From: Lethocerus indicus
Taxonomy: Eukaryota; Arthropoda; Insecta; Hemiptera; Belostomatidae
Length of the DNA: 64,000 nt
Assembly: GCA_019843655.1 (NCBI GenBank)
Contig: JACDQD010000006.1
Location: 7,680,034-7,744,033, forward strand
Reading direction: 5' to 3'
Part shown: in pieces, positions 53,001 to 64,000 of the stretch
Position numbering within the stretch: the first letter of the stretch is position 1
How the letters are laid out: each line of letters opens with the position of its first letter
The notes under the pieces: generated by a model
Seen by the model: the letters and a program-made list of their open reading frames with translations, nothing else
What the model was told of the DNA's origin: nothing
Database searches by the model: none
Made by a program: the position numbers and the translations under genes

Positions 53001-54584
53001 TACTTTAAAAATTTAATTTTATTATTAGTATCATGTCTTTTGTTAAAGACAACATCAAACAATGTCCAAGATGCAATAGAAAGTAGGGTTGAAAAGAGGA
53101 CAAAGGGTGTCTATTACCCTATTGGAGGTAATATTACAAAGTTATAGATTACTACTAAGTTAATAATTAATAACTATTAATGACTCATTATATAATTAGT
53201 TTTAGAAAAACAAAATTGTGATTTACACTAAAAAAATTTTACATATGCAAACTATGACTTACTTATTCCTTAGTATAATATGCATACTAAGTCCTTTTAA
53301 TATTTAATCATAAATTTTGACAAATCATTCCAGGGAAATTTATGATAACATTTATGGATGACTTGAACATGCCTGCAAAGGAAGTATATGGTGCCCAGCC
53401 ACCTCTTGAACTTATTAGGCAGTGGATTGATTATGGCTTTTGGTACAATCGTTCAACTCAGGCCACAACTAGTGTCAGGGTATAATACAAACATCTCTAT
53501 TTAAATTTCCATAAAATAGTTAAAACTTCATTATTGTCATTGATCATTTTGTTCTAGGACATGCTTCTGCTAGCAGCTATGGGTCCACCGGGTGGTGGTC
53601 GGAATACAATTAGTAACAGGCTCCTTTCTCGTTTTTCTGTTATAAATATGACATTTCCTGATGAAGTACAGATTCAACGTATATTTGTCACCATGTTGAT
53701 ACAACATACAAAAAATTTTGATACTTCTGTTAAAACGATGTGTGAGTTATTATATATTGTTATCACAAATCAAATGCTCTCTTACTTTTTATGATTTGAC
53801 TACAATTTCACTTCCATATGAGAACAATTCAATTTGACTATATCTGATTATGGTTTTATAATTTGAATAAATAGAGTATTTTTATGTTTATCTTACAGGT
53901 GAAGGTGTAGTGAAAATGACAATTTCTTTGTATAAAGCAGTCATTGCAAAAATGCTACCTACACCAGCTAAAATGCACTATTTATTTAATCTACGTGATA
54001 TTTCAAAGGTAAAAGAAATGCCAATGTCACATAGTCATATGTTCTATTTATCTGCTTTAATGTTATCTGTAATGCCAGCACTATCACAGAAGTAAACACA
54101 GTAGGCACAGGTCACTTTGGCAAACTGCAATATACTGAATGTATTCAAGAAATAAACTTAATCCATTAGAAAAATAAGCACATCAACTAGGTTTTATTAG
54201 TTAACCTAAAAAATTAATTAAATGTTAGGTATTTCAAGGACTACTAAGGAGTAATACAGATAATCAAAATCAAAAACCCCATTTCTTACGCCTGTGGATT
54301 CATGAAGCTTTCAGAGTCTTTAATGACAGACTTATTGATGAAGAGTAAGTAAAACCAAGAAATTAAATCATTAGTTACAAATGTTAAATAGAGCTAAATA
54401 AATTTTAATTAATAAATTAAATCAAGTATTATATTTAATTATAACTTATTCTATCATTTTCAGTGACCAAGACTGGTTCCAAACTCAAATTAACAATGAA
54501 CTTGGGGCATTTTTTGAATTGACTTTTCATAATCTTTGCCCATCAAAACAGTGTCCTATTTTCTGTAAGTCATGACCAGTTATG

Positions 54585-54631
<47 letters not shown>

Positions 54632-57600
54632 ATGGCAAATAATTAAAAATAATAAATAAAATATTTTATTTTAAACTAATTATGTGGAATAAAATTAATG
54701 AGTGTAATTTAATGAATATAGTAATTTTTTAACATTGTTTTGTTAAACAGTATAAATTTACTTTTTTATTATACTAAAAATTTTTGTCTCAGGTGATTTC
54801 ATGAATCAATACAATTTGTATGAAGAAGTAGCTGATGTGGCAGTACTAAAATCGTTTATTGAGAAACAGCTCCTAGATTATAATGCGTCTCCTGGAGTTG
54901 TTAAAATGGACTTAGTATTCTTCAAAGATGCTATTCAACACATATGTCGTATAGCAAGAGTTATTTCTCAACCACGAGGGCATGTATTACTCGTTGGAAT
55001 AGGTAAAATTACAATATACCTGAAATCTGCTATAATTGCATGCTGCAATTATAACAAAAAAAACAACAAAACAAAAAAAAAACAATTTTTTGTGATAAAC
55101 GTAAATGATAATAATACTGAATTTTATAGGTGGTGGAGGACGTCAGTCGATGGCCCGGGTTGCTGCGTGGCTCTGTTCATATAATACATTTCAGATTGAA
55201 TTAACTAGAAATTATCGAATTAATGAGTTCAAAGAGGACCTCAAATCTCTTTTCTATTCAACTGGTGTAAAAGACACTCCTACTTCATTTTTGTTCAGTG
55301 ATAACCAGGTAACATTAATTTTTGTTTCTGAAATTGGAGATATAGGTAACATTATTATTTTAAAACTTAAATTAATCTTGAATTTAACATTTCATATTTT
55401 GCTATAGGTGGCTGAAGAAGCATTTCTAGAAGTTATTAACAATGTGCTCAGTACTGGAGAAGTTTCTAATCTCTATAAAGCAGAAGAATTTGAAGACGTA
55501 AGTAAATGGAATAAAATAGTGTTTATATTAGTATACTTATATATGGGATGCTACATAAATTAATTGTTAGACATATTAATATTTCTTTGTTAAAGAATCC
55601 TTTAAAATGTTAATTTGATTAACTCAAGCCTCTCTATTGCTGAAATAATAAATACAATTTGTGAACATAATAAAGAATGCGAATGGTGCAAATATAAACT
55701 TTTTATTATAAACTATTTTTTAATAAATTGTTATAATTTCCAGATAAAAAATGTTTTGTTTGATGTTGTGAAAAAGCATGGCATTGTTCCAACAAATGAA
55801 ACAGTTTATGCATTTCTGGTCGATAGAGTTAGAGGAAATCTTCACATTATTATGTGTATGAGTCCAGTTGGAGATACATTTAGGTAAAATAAGTTTTGAT
55901 ATCTAAAATTTCTCCATTAGAAAATGTTGGTATAAATAATATATGCATATATATTTAGTATTGTAAAATGTGGAAAATAAAGAAGTTCAAAATGTCAATT
56001 TAATTCACTTTTCATATTTCTACTTGCTCTTAAGCTTGGCCAGTTTCAACATATCCACCTTATCAAATGCCAGTAACATTGTTAAGTATTGAATCACGTT
56101 GGAGATGAAACATCCTGTAGCCACTCTTGATAGTGTAATGCATCTCACTATAGTATTTATTGAAAGCTATGATGGTGGCAAGAATGTGAAACTGGTCACA
56201 GACTAAGTAGTTAAGTGGATACAGAAAAAAAAGATATTATCATGTAAGCGACTCATAAATCCTCTTCAATTGAGGGATTCCTTACTATAATCATTATTAC
56301 TTTACATATTTAGTTATTTCACTAATAAATAAAACTCTAAAGTATTGAACACTTTAAAAACCACATCTTAGATTTCATGTTTTTATTTAAAACTAATTAG
56401 GGTTCGTTTGAGACAATATCCTTCTCTTATAAACTGCACCACAATTGACTGGTTTCTGGAATGGCCAAAGGAAGCTTTATTGGAAGTAGCTCAAAAATCT
56501 TTACAAACTGTTGACATGTTAGAAACCATAACAGGGTTACCACTTGTAAGTAAATGCTTTGTTCTAATTATTTATCAAAGTGTTATTCCATTTTTGGGTG
56601 CCACATATATTTTAAAATTTTTATCATTTTCAGAATGAAGACCCAAAAGAGGTTGCCATTCGGCAGGTAATTATTCTATACGCATATACATGTATATTTA
56701 TTAATTCATAACATTATAAAGTGAAATATCATCTGAATTCTCGGGCCCCACTGCCCGGGATATGCCATTCATCACTCGAGCTCATCCAGATCTGCACAGA
56801 TATCATGTCAACCACCCAGCGCTGTTAATTGGCAGACAACCATCCAATGGAAACCAAACCAAACTAAACTTTGCTATATCCATTAGCCAGATAATGACAC
56901 CAAGGAATTTTCCCTCACCCCTAGAGGGATCGTTTTTTGATTGGTTGGTTCAACAGCAAATCAGGCCATAGGGGCAGTCGTTTAAAAGTGGCCCCCCATT
57001 GGTCAAACTTCAATCTAACCCCTGAAGATTGAATGAGCATATGTTCCAAAATGTTAGGTGGGGCTCAGAGGGAGATTGGGGATTCTTACTCTTCTTACAG
57101 AGTTATGCTGACCCGGATCAAAACCAGAAGTCAGATAATATTTAATCTAACACGATAGTCTTCATTCATTTATATTATAAAGTACTTAACATTTAATAAC
57201 TTTGACATAAATTTGCACATTTATATATTACAACACATTTTTCATTTATATTTTAGGACAGCTTGAGGCAAACTGTAGCTTCAATATTTTCTATAATCCA
57301 TGATTCTGTTAACAAATACTCCAAAACAATGCTTAATGAATTGAAAAGACATAATTATGTAACTCCAACAAACTATCTTGAACTTGTTGCAGGATACAAA
57401 GAGTAAGTAAGATAAGATGAAATAGATTAATTCCCCATTAATTTTTCATTTACAAATTAGAAATATTTCTGAACCTGTATAAACATTTCATTAAAAGATG
57501 CAGAAAATTTAAGGATTTAAAATAAATATATGACTGTTACATCTGTATTGAAATCAGAATCTACTCTAAGATTCTTTTGTACTTGTCTAATAAAATACAA

Positions 57601-60600
57601 ACAATAAAACACTGCAAATATTTTAAAGCAATAGAGTATTAAATTATGTATCAACTGCAGGAATCTTGCAAAGAAGCGTATGGAAGTTGCTAAGTCTGCA
57701 AACAAATTGAGAAATGGTTTGTCAAAAATTGATGAAACCCGTGTGAAAGTTGCAGAAATGACTGTAGAGCTAGAAGCTGCCACAGTGAAAGGTTGAATTT
57801 TATGGAAATAGTATAATTACCATTTTTGTTAAAACTTATTTTATTCTGACAGTAAATATATCTTTATATAGCTAGTTAATATATAACAAAGTTTATATAA
57901 CAAAAATGTTGCATTTTTTTGTTAACAGGTCTAACTCTTGTGTCCTTCAAATTGTATTCAGTATACAATTGTATTGTATTTATTCCAAAAAAATTAGTAT
58001 ACTGTATTTAACTAAAAAAAAAATAATTTTATTGTAGTAAATGAAACAAACAAGGAATGTGATGAATTTTTGGTTCTTTTGATGGCTCAAAAAAGGGAAG
58101 CTGATGAAACCCAAAAAAATGTTGCTGCTCGCAGCTTACGGATTGGTGAAGAAGAAGTTGCCTGTCAGGCACTGGCAGATGTTGCCTTGGCTGACCTACA
58201 ACTGGCCATGCCAGCTCTTGAGGAGGCTATCCAAGTAACAATTTTTTAGTTATATTTTGAATACTTTTAATTAATTATTGCTACTGTTGTTAAACCTTCC
58301 AGTACTTTTGATTGATTAATGGGGTTTGATTAATCACAGGCTCTTGATGCACTCAACAAAAAAGATTTAACAGAAATTAAGTCTTATGGGCGACCACCAG
58401 CAAAAGTTGAGATGGTTATGGAAGCTGTGATGATATTAAAGCAAGTGACTCCCAGTTGGGCTGAGGCCAAGCGTCAATTGGGTGATGTCAATTTTCTGAA
58501 TCAGGTAAAATTTTCAAGGGTACTAATAATTAACATCATGAAATATTACAATATCACATAATTATATCAATATTATTTTTATTTAAAATTTGGGTAATGT
58601 ATACTAATTATGATTTGTAAATTGTGACATTTCAATAACATTAGTTCAACAATATTAGTTAAATGTGTTTCTCATAAATATAATTATTGAAATATTGAAT
58701 ATAAATATTGAAAAGATATTCACTAGAATAATTCTCATTTTGGTAATGGTTTCACAATGTTGTAGGCCTTGCAATGTAATTGTAAAAGCTATCAAAATAA
58801 GAGTAAACAACTTTAAGAAATTTGGGGAATACCATATTGGTACCATTTCATTTTTATGTTCCTTATTCAATAACATTATTTTTCACTCATACAGCTTTTG
58901 TTTACATGATCTTAAATTACCATGAATACATTACATTATGAATTGGAATATTTTGTAGAATTACATGCTCAAACACTTTTTACTAAAACTGTATTACATT
59001 TTAGCTGAGAGAATTTGATAAAGATCATATATCTGACAAAACACTGAAAAAAATTGCTGCTTATACATCCCTTGAAGACTTTGATCCAGTAAAAGTTGGT
59101 GTTGTATCCACAGCAGCTAAATCACTTGCTATGTGGGTGATTGCGATAGAGAAATATGGTAAAATTTACAAGTAAGTAAATGCAGTCTTCAATTCAACAA
59201 ATATAATGTTATTGAAAATGTTTATTTTTAAATTTAAAAAATTACTTAAATGTCTATATAATTGTTTCTGCAAGCAGAAATTCAATAATCACTATTTAAC
59301 TTCCAGTAGGATTATGTAATACTGTAGGAAAAACCTGGGGTATCAGGAGTTGACCCCCAATTAGACCAAAATTTTTCCTGTGTTTGGAAACTATCTGAGC
59401 AAACTCTAGTCTAATCCTGATGATGGAACCAGTAATAGTTATGAAACGTTGGAAGCAGACAACACCTGGAAGGTTCCCATGAACCCTTCCATTGGAGCTC
59501 AGGTAGCTTCCAAACACAGGAAGAATCTCGGACTAACTGGGGTCAAGCCATGCTGCCTCAGTATTTCGTGATCCTACTGGAAGTTAGTTTGTGATAGTTT
59601 TATTTTCATTTTTAACTTTTGTAGAATTGTGGCCCCAAAAAAAGCGAAATTAGATGAAGCGTTAGAATCACTCAGACAAAAACAAGCTAGTTTGGCAGAA
59701 GCAAAAGCAAAACTGGAACAGCTGCAAAGATTACTTGAAAAGTTACAACATGATTACAACGATAAAATTGCTGAAAAAGAAGAACTCAGGAAACGGGTAT
59801 AACAGTCTTCATATGATTTCTTTGCGATAGACTTTTTAATTAATTTTATTAATGATTAATTTATTTATTATATATGCAACTTATATAAATTAATTTATAT
59901 TATTTAGGAATTATTTCTAACTCATGATATTATCTCAAATACAAGATTCACTTTAGAGTTATTTTAAACTTTAATTTAAAATTTGGTGTACTTGAACATT
60001 TAAACATAATACCCTTTGGTTTAGCACCTTCATTCTCACTTATTATAATATCTGTTGCCTTATTTTATTAATACTTTCATTATTTCATGGTTTCCTCTTT
60101 TTTGTCATGGCTACATTTATTTATTTCAGGCTGAGATGCTGCAGCTTAAATTGGAACGAGCTGCAGAATTAATAGACGGTTTGGCTGGAGAAAGAGAACG
60201 GTGGGAACAAACTGTTCTTGATTTGGATAGTCAGTTTGACTTGCTTCCTGGTGATTGCTTACTGACAACTGCTTTTGTTTCATATGTAGGACCTTTCGTT
60301 TCTACATACAGGGAAGAATTGTTAAAATTATGGAAAGACTCAGTAAGAACACTTTTAGATTGACATATTTAAATAAATATATAACATAGAATAGGTATAG
60401 GTACATAAATAATGATTTATTTATACATATTAATCTGACAATAAGTTTAAATATTTTTGAAATGGTTCAACAAAAACTGTTTGAATGAAACAGAAGCCAT
60501 TTAGTGATGGGGTGGTATATTTCATACGAATGCCTACGCACAGTCTTGTAGGTTTGTGGGAAAATAGAAGATATACCTCAGAGGTATACTGATGATTAAA

Positions 60601-63600
60601 CATAATGCTTTCGATAACTTGAATTTGCTATGAGCTAAATTTATTAAGGAGATAAATTCTCTGTGGCAGATAACTGATGAAGAATTCCCATGTTCCCCGG
60701 AACTTAACCTTGGTTCTTTCCTTGCTACTCCAACCCTTATCAGGGATTGGAATATACTTGGGCTACCAACAGATGAATTCAGCACTGAAAATGGAATTAT
60801 TACCGTACGAGCATCTAGATGGCCATTAATTATAGATCCACAATCGCAAGCATGGAAATGGATCAGAAATATGGAAGGACCAAAGGTTATTCAGGCATAA
60901 TTAACACAATACAAGTATTGCTTGAATTACATACTCAGTCTTTGGCTTGATCATAATTGCAGATATCTCCAGTTTAAAGAACCTTGACTGTCATGATAAA
61001 TCTTATCTTAACGTACCCGCTTTCTTGTTATGATACAATAAGTAACCGGGTCCATTCGCATTTGTTAACAGGGTCTTAAAGTTGTTGATTTTGGAGTACC
61101 TGACTATATGAAAATAATTGAAACTTCAATGCGTAATGGAACACCGGTTCTGTTACAAAATGTAAATGAAGTGCTTGATCCTTCTGTTATCCCAGTTTTA
61201 AATAAAGCTCTTGTACAAAAAGGTATGTTAAAAATACACAGTGTTCATTAAAAGTACTATTCTCTGCATATTTAGTTAACTAAATAGTCCTAGGACAAAC
61301 AAATACAAGACATCCCTTTTTTAAAAGGGATAATTTAATGGCATGAATATTCTTATATTCATTTTTATCTTATCCTATACTTATCTAAATTCATTTACAG
61401 CTCCTTAGTCTAACACTAGCAATATTATGTTATTAGCTGTGGTTTAGAGTCAATACCTGTTATGAAAATATATGTCTGGTATATAAATAACTTTATTTTA
61501 GATCCTATACTCGTGTTTTAAATATCTTTTGAAGGAAACCAAACATTCATAAAGATCGGGGACCGACTGTCAGAGTATGATAAGAACTTCAGATTTTTCA
61601 TTACAACAAAAATGAGTAATCCGCATTTTCCGCCAGAAATTTCAACGAAAACAACACTTATTAATTTTGCGATTAAAGAAGAAGGTATGTTATAATAATA
61701 TGTTGAGTAGATTGGATACTAAGGTCAACTTTTTATTAAAACAACTAGTATTTAAATAGGTTTGGAAGCCCAACTGCTGGGTATAGTAGTCAGAAAAGAA
61801 AAACCAAAACTGGAAGAACTGAAGGATAATCTCGTTTTGAATATTGCTGCAGGCAGACATACGCTTATAAAACTAGAAGATGAATTATTACGGTTAGACA
61901 TACTCCTCTGTTTATAGGATTTTTTACATTTGAATTGCAACAAAAATCACTAATGTTAATTTATTTTTGCCAGTTTATTGAACGAGAGTGAAGGATCTTT
62001 ACTGGATAACGTTGAATTGTTAACTACATTGAAAACTTCAAAAGAAACATCAGTTGCAGTGAATGAACAATTAGAAAGTGCACTTATCACAGAAGCTGAA
62101 ATTGATCATGCTAGACAGGTATTGTTGATTTATATTACTGATATATGAAAGATTCATGTGGTCAATACCAGGACAGTACATCAATACCTAAACTAGTTTA
62201 TTTTATCAAATGAAATCCAATTATTAATTAAAATCATGAAATTCAGTCAACAAAAAGTACAAGGTTGCATTTATTTGTTTTATAAAATATTGATGCAAAA
62301 AAGGGCTTACCAATAAACCAAATCATTACAAGCTAAATTTTGGTAAGAACTCAGAGTAAAAAAATTATTTGAAGAGTCCTACTTTTTTCTGCTCCTGAAG
62401 TTTTCTTTCAATTCAAATTTGTACTGATTAACTGAGAGGAACTTTATAAACTCCAGAAAAATTCAACTCGAAACAGTATAACAGGCACAAACAGGAATAA
62501 CATGTTAACGTATCCTTTTATTTTTCCAGGGTTATGTACCGTGTGCAAAAAGAGCTTCAATATTATTTTTTGTATTGTACGAAATGTCATTTATAGATCC
62601 CATGTATCAGTTTTCTCTTGACTCTTACAATGACATTTTCATCAATTCAATCAAGAAAAGTAAAAAGTCTGACAATTTGAATGATAGAATTGCATCATTA
62701 AATCAATATCATACATACTCCGTGTACAGGTGATGAAATAAAAAAAGATATATCTCATCCTAATAAAGTATTCATATAGATCAATGTCATGTCCTATTAA
62801 AATAAATCTAAAAGACCATAAAAATGAAAACCTTGCTTTCATTTCAGAAATACTTGCCGAGGACTTTTTGAGCGTCACAAACTTTTGTTTTCATTCCATG
62901 TTTGCATGAAAATACTGGATGCCCAAGGCAAAATCAGGTACTCTGATTACCAGTTCCTTCTGAAAGGTGGTGTCGTTTTGAACAGGAAAGAACAACCAGA
63001 AAATCCTTGTCCAAGTCAGTTTCGAAGTGATAACTAAACCAACTTTGAACTTAACAGAACACTAATTGACAAAATATTTTAGCATGGATGCCTGGTGAAG
63101 CATGGGACAATATTACTGAAATGGATAAACTCTCAGGATTTCATGGAGTTGTAAAAAGTTTTGAACAGTTTCCGAAAGAGTGGGGCGAATGGTATATGCA
63201 CACTCAACCCGAAACTTGCATGTTAATAGGTATGCTGAGGACTGACTGCTTATTTACATGTAAATCAGTTAATGAACGCCATTTTATTCATTCCAAGTTT
63301 TCAAATTTGTTGCCAAATATACAGGAATATTCGCACTATAATTTCAATTGTAGTTTCCCACATCAAGGAGACATAATTTGGTACCAAATAAATCATTTCA
63401 AAAGATAACCTAAGAATTTGTAGATGTGGAAATGAGTAATGTGTGTGAGATATCAAATGTGAATTTTGTAATGTTCCAACATATATATTTTTTTAATAAC
63501 TAAATTCTTTAATAATTAACGGCTGTTCAGTAAAGCGTTTAGTGAAAAACAGAACAGGATTTTGGTAGCAAGAAAAAATGTTTGCTTCACGACACACGTT

Positions 63601-64000
63601 TCTCAAATTACAATACTTTGTCGATCTAATCTCACTGAATTCCTAAAACCTCGTAAAAGGGCAAGATTTTCTTTTCTCTGAAGCAATAATACAAACCCCA
63701 TTTTCATGTGAATTAAACATCTTGAGATTTAGTCTGCAAATTTTTACTCGGTAATATTGTTTGGAATAATGGCAGAAATAAAATGATTTCTGATCTATAC
63801 CATTCTGTACGAGGAACCAATATATCGATGTAATATTAACAACTTTTTATTCTTTTAGGTGAATGGGAAGATATATGCTCAGAATTTCAACGAATGCTTT
63901 TCATCCGATCTCTTCGACCGGATCGTCTATCTTTTTGTATTACTGCGTTTGTAACTAACAACCTCGGTACTCAGTTTACCGAGCCGCCAGTTTTGGATAT
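35058..64000 (+). CDS. DNAH2: axonemal dynein heavy chain, DNAH2-type (inner arm I1/f, 1-beta), 3' end beyond window
   Basis: This is an ATP-driven microtubule motor of ciliary or sperm axonemes. I assembled 76 exons (about 3,920 codons), listed in the domain entries that follow. In order they give an acidic Glu/Ser start, the DHC_N1 tail, the linker, AAA1 ([18 protein letters not shown]), AAA2 (GASGAAKST), AAA3 ([17 protein letters not shown]), AAA4 (GIGGGGRQS), the stalk and microtubule-binding domain (KSYGRPP), then AAA5 and the start of AAA6. Markers such as [17 protein letters not shown] and the sequence around [20 protein letters not shown] fit the DNAH2 (1-beta; fly kl-2) class. Axonemal dynein is certain and the DNAH2 subclass is from recognition. 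The start at 35058 gives an N terminus that splices in phase. Oddities: exon 3 carries a one-base frameshift, the intron after it is U12-type, and AAA2 has an altered P-loop. About 500 C-terminal residues are missing only because the window ends. Confidence 0.92.
36041..36073 (+). pseudogene. DNAH2: apparent one-base frameshift and premature stop in dynein exon 3
   Basis: Exon 3 begins in phase with exon 2 and reads well through KASHNIPKP. After base 36042 the conserved frame ([16 protein letters not shown]) continues one base out. Read straight through, the frame meets TAA at 36071-36073. The exon is 345 nt, but its flanking splice phases (0 in, 1 out) require a length one more than a multiple of three, so one base is missing (or two extra). 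No GT-AG pair can explain it. Every later junction is in phase, so the gene as a whole does not look decayed. A sequencing or assembly error is as likely as a real mutation. Confidence 0.8.
36218..36598 (+). other. DNAH2: U12-type (minor spliceosome) intron in the dynein gene
   Basis: The donor GTATCCTTT (36218-36226) is an exact match to the U12 consensus. A branch-site-like TTTCTTAAC (36579-36587) differs by one base from TTCCTTAAC and places the branch adenosine about 12 bases before the acceptor CCTAG, typical U12 spacing. Splicing at 36598 joins phase 1 to give WPQNVKDEV, the expected dynein motif. Nearer AG sites (36569, 36593) put the next exon out of frame. No polypyrimidine tract is visible, as expected for U12 introns. 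Confidence 0.85.
43259..43290. repeat. intronic perfect inverted repeat
   Basis: Eleven-base arms (AATTATGTGGG / CCCACATAATT) flank a 10-base loop inside the intron between dynein exons 20 and 21. It could form a hairpin. Function unknown, possibly a transposon scar. Confidence 0.7.
45110..48263 (+). other. DNAH2: dynein linker region (DHC_N2), exons 26-35
   Basis: The linker swings across the AAA ring to produce the power stroke. Exons: 45110-45408, 45628-45751, 46265-46416, 46519-46630, 46720-46858, 46982-47202, 47289-47403, 47592-47719, 47936-48025, 48134-48263. Diagnostic stretches are [41 protein letters not shown] and [11 protein letters not shown]. All junctions keep frame. The intron at 45752-46264 (513 bases) is AT-rich with no extra content. 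Confidence 0.9.
48535..50068 (+). other. DNAH2: dynein AAA1 motor module, exons 36-40
   Basis: AAA1 is the main ATPase site. Exons: 48535-48697, 48786-48964, 49230-49421, 49572-49714, 49931-50068. The module starts near [19 protein letters not shown]. Walker [11 protein letters not shown] is in the exon at 48786 and Walker B CFDEFNRI in the exon at 49230, followed by [12 protein letters not shown] and LFGEGF. All catalytic motifs look intact, so the motor should hydrolyse ATP. Confidence 0.93.
50205..52525 (+). other. DNAH2: dynein AAA2 module, exons 41-47, with altered P-loop
   Basis: Exons: 50205-50375, 50608-50781, 51038-51155, 51276-51412, 51818-51973, 52045-52253, 52340-52525. The P-loop reads GASGAAKST, where GxxGxGK(S/T) is expected. 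The Gly just before the Lys is Ala, codon GCT at 50698-50700. The rest of the module is normal: [32 protein letters not shown] and the sensor-like [15 protein letters not shown]2 normally binds a structural nucleotide and does not turn over quickly, so the change may affect binding, not catalysis. Confidence 0.9.
52624..54564 (+). other. DNAH2: dynein AAA3 module, exons 48-54
   Basis: AAA3 is the regulatory ATPase of dyneins. Exons: 52624-52822, 53049-53127, 53334-53479, 53558-53741, 53899-54008, 54229-54344, 54464-54564. The P-loop [10 protein letters not shown] and the Walker B-type FMDDLNMP are intact, followed by [12 protein letters not shown] and [12 protein letters not shown]. The donor at 53741 (T/gtgagt) is chosen because the alternative two bases earlier creates a stop. 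Confidence 0.92.
54588..54629. repeat. (AT)n microsatellite
   Basis: A 42-base AT run in the dynein intron between exons 54 and 55. Confidence 0.9.
54793..57402 (+). other. DNAH2: dynein AAA4 module, exons 55-61
   Basis: Exons: 54793-55002, 55130-55308, 55408-55497, 55744-55883, 56401-56545, 56634-56666 (33-base microexon), 57257-57402. The P-loop is split by an intron and reads GIGGGGRQS. Arg in place of the Lys is usual in several axonemal heavy chains. The Walker B region reads FLFSDNQ. The module continues through [21 protein letters not shown] and [11 protein letters not shown]. The introns at 55884-56400 and 56667-57256 hold possible transposon debris. Confidence 0.9.
56735..57130. mobile_element. 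possible transposon-derived insert in dynein intron
   Basis: Inside the intron between exons 60 and 61, a patch of roughly 400 bases is clearly richer in G+C than the surrounding intron and begins near a GGGCCCCACTGCCCGGG palindrome. A 69-codon open frame (56762-56971) matches nothing I know. No terminal repeats or target duplication could be paired, so the class and exact ends are unknown. Confidence 0.35.
57661..60342 (+). other. DNAH2: dynein stalk and microtubule-binding domain, exons 62-67
   Basis: Exons: 57661-57791, 58038-58234, 58340-58504, 59005-59171, 59625-59796, 60130-60342. Coiled-coil helix CC1 (heptad-rich, Glu/Ala/Lys) spans the first two exons. The microtubule-binding domain follows, with the marker [13 protein letters not shown] in the exon at 58340 and [13 protein letters not shown] closing it. 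CC2 returns in the exons at 59625 and 60130 ([28 protein letters not shown]) and leads into AAA5 ([27 protein letters not shown]). The intron at 59172-59624 contains a foldback element. Confidence 0.93.
59299..59584. mobile_element. foldback MITE-like element with TA target site
   Basis: A 286-base insert in a dynein intron has terminal inverted repeats starting ACTTCCAGTAGGAT at the left and ending ATCCTACTGGAAGT at the right. It is flanked on both sides by TA, the duplication typical of Tc1/mariner-type elements. A second inner inverted pair, TCCTGTGTTTGGAA and TTCCAAACACAGGA, makes the element fold back further. There is no transposase, so it would be non-autonomous. The superfamily is inferred from the TA only. 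Confidence 0.8.
60670..64000 (+). other. DNAH2: dynein AAA5 and start of AAA6, exons 68-76 (last exon cut by window end)
   Basis: Exons: 60670-60885, 61072-61222, 61535-61684, 61760-61892, 61974-62118, 62530-62729, 62848-63014, 63083-63229, 63859-64000 (open). Motifs include [75 protein letters not shown] and TEPPVLD at the very end. The remaining AAA6 and the C-terminal domain lie past 64000. The introns at 60343-60669, 61223-61534, 62119-62529 and 63230-63858 show no further content. Confidence 0.92.

Noticed and set aside
59296..59517. 73-codon minus-strand frame
   Set aside because: Lies inside the foldback element and is broken from any exon context. Treated as transposon sequence.

Overview
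The window is animal nuclear DNA, most likely from an insect. Genes are split into many short GT-AG exons, the long introns and intergenic spacers are AT-rich, and the encoded proteins read as invertebrate orthologues. I see no bacterial-type operon, CRISPR array, rRNA or convincing tRNA. All exon models below were joined by eye from splice sites, reading-frame continuity and family knowledge. No alignment or search was run.

Layout. (1) 1-12264 is non-coding as far as I can tell. It is clearly richer in G+C and CpG than the rest and probably holds the upstream or regulatory region of the next gene. (2) 12265-19223 (+) is an 18-exon Na-K-2Cl cotransporter (SLC12A1/2-like NKCC), 967 aa as seen, with a very short N terminus. 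(3) 21816-29420 (-) is a 7-exon alpha-arrestin (ARRDC family), 645 aa, with a long Pro/Gly/Ser/Tyr tail containing a 39-bp coding minisatellite. It converges tail-to-tail on the cotransporter. (4) 30190-34631 (+) is a Lys/Asn/Ser-rich orphan protein of about 1,420 aa in one huge exon plus a probable tiny last exon. It starts divergently from the arrestin, about 770 bp away. (5) 35058 to beyond 64000 (+) is a DNAH2-type axonemal dynein heavy chain (inner arm I1/f, 1-beta class). I assembled 76 exons, covering about 3,920 codons from the N terminus through the tail, linker, AAA1-AAA4, stalk and microtubule-binding domain into AAA5/AAA6. The C-terminal end lies outside the window.

The genes do not form one pathway: an ion cotransporter, a trafficking adaptor, an unknown protein and a ciliary/flagellar motor. 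The orphan gene lies only about 430 bp upstream of the dynein on the same strand, which makes a shared sperm or cilia role a testable idea and no more.

Points most worth checking: a one-base frameshift in dynein exon 3; a textbook U12-type intron right after it; an Ala in place of the P-loop Gly before Lys in AAA2; the missing N-terminal regulatory region of the cotransporter; the orphan protein; the recently expanded arrestin tail repeat; a foldback MITE-like element in a dynein intron; and a CpG-rich to CpG-poor pattern that suggests gene-body methylation.
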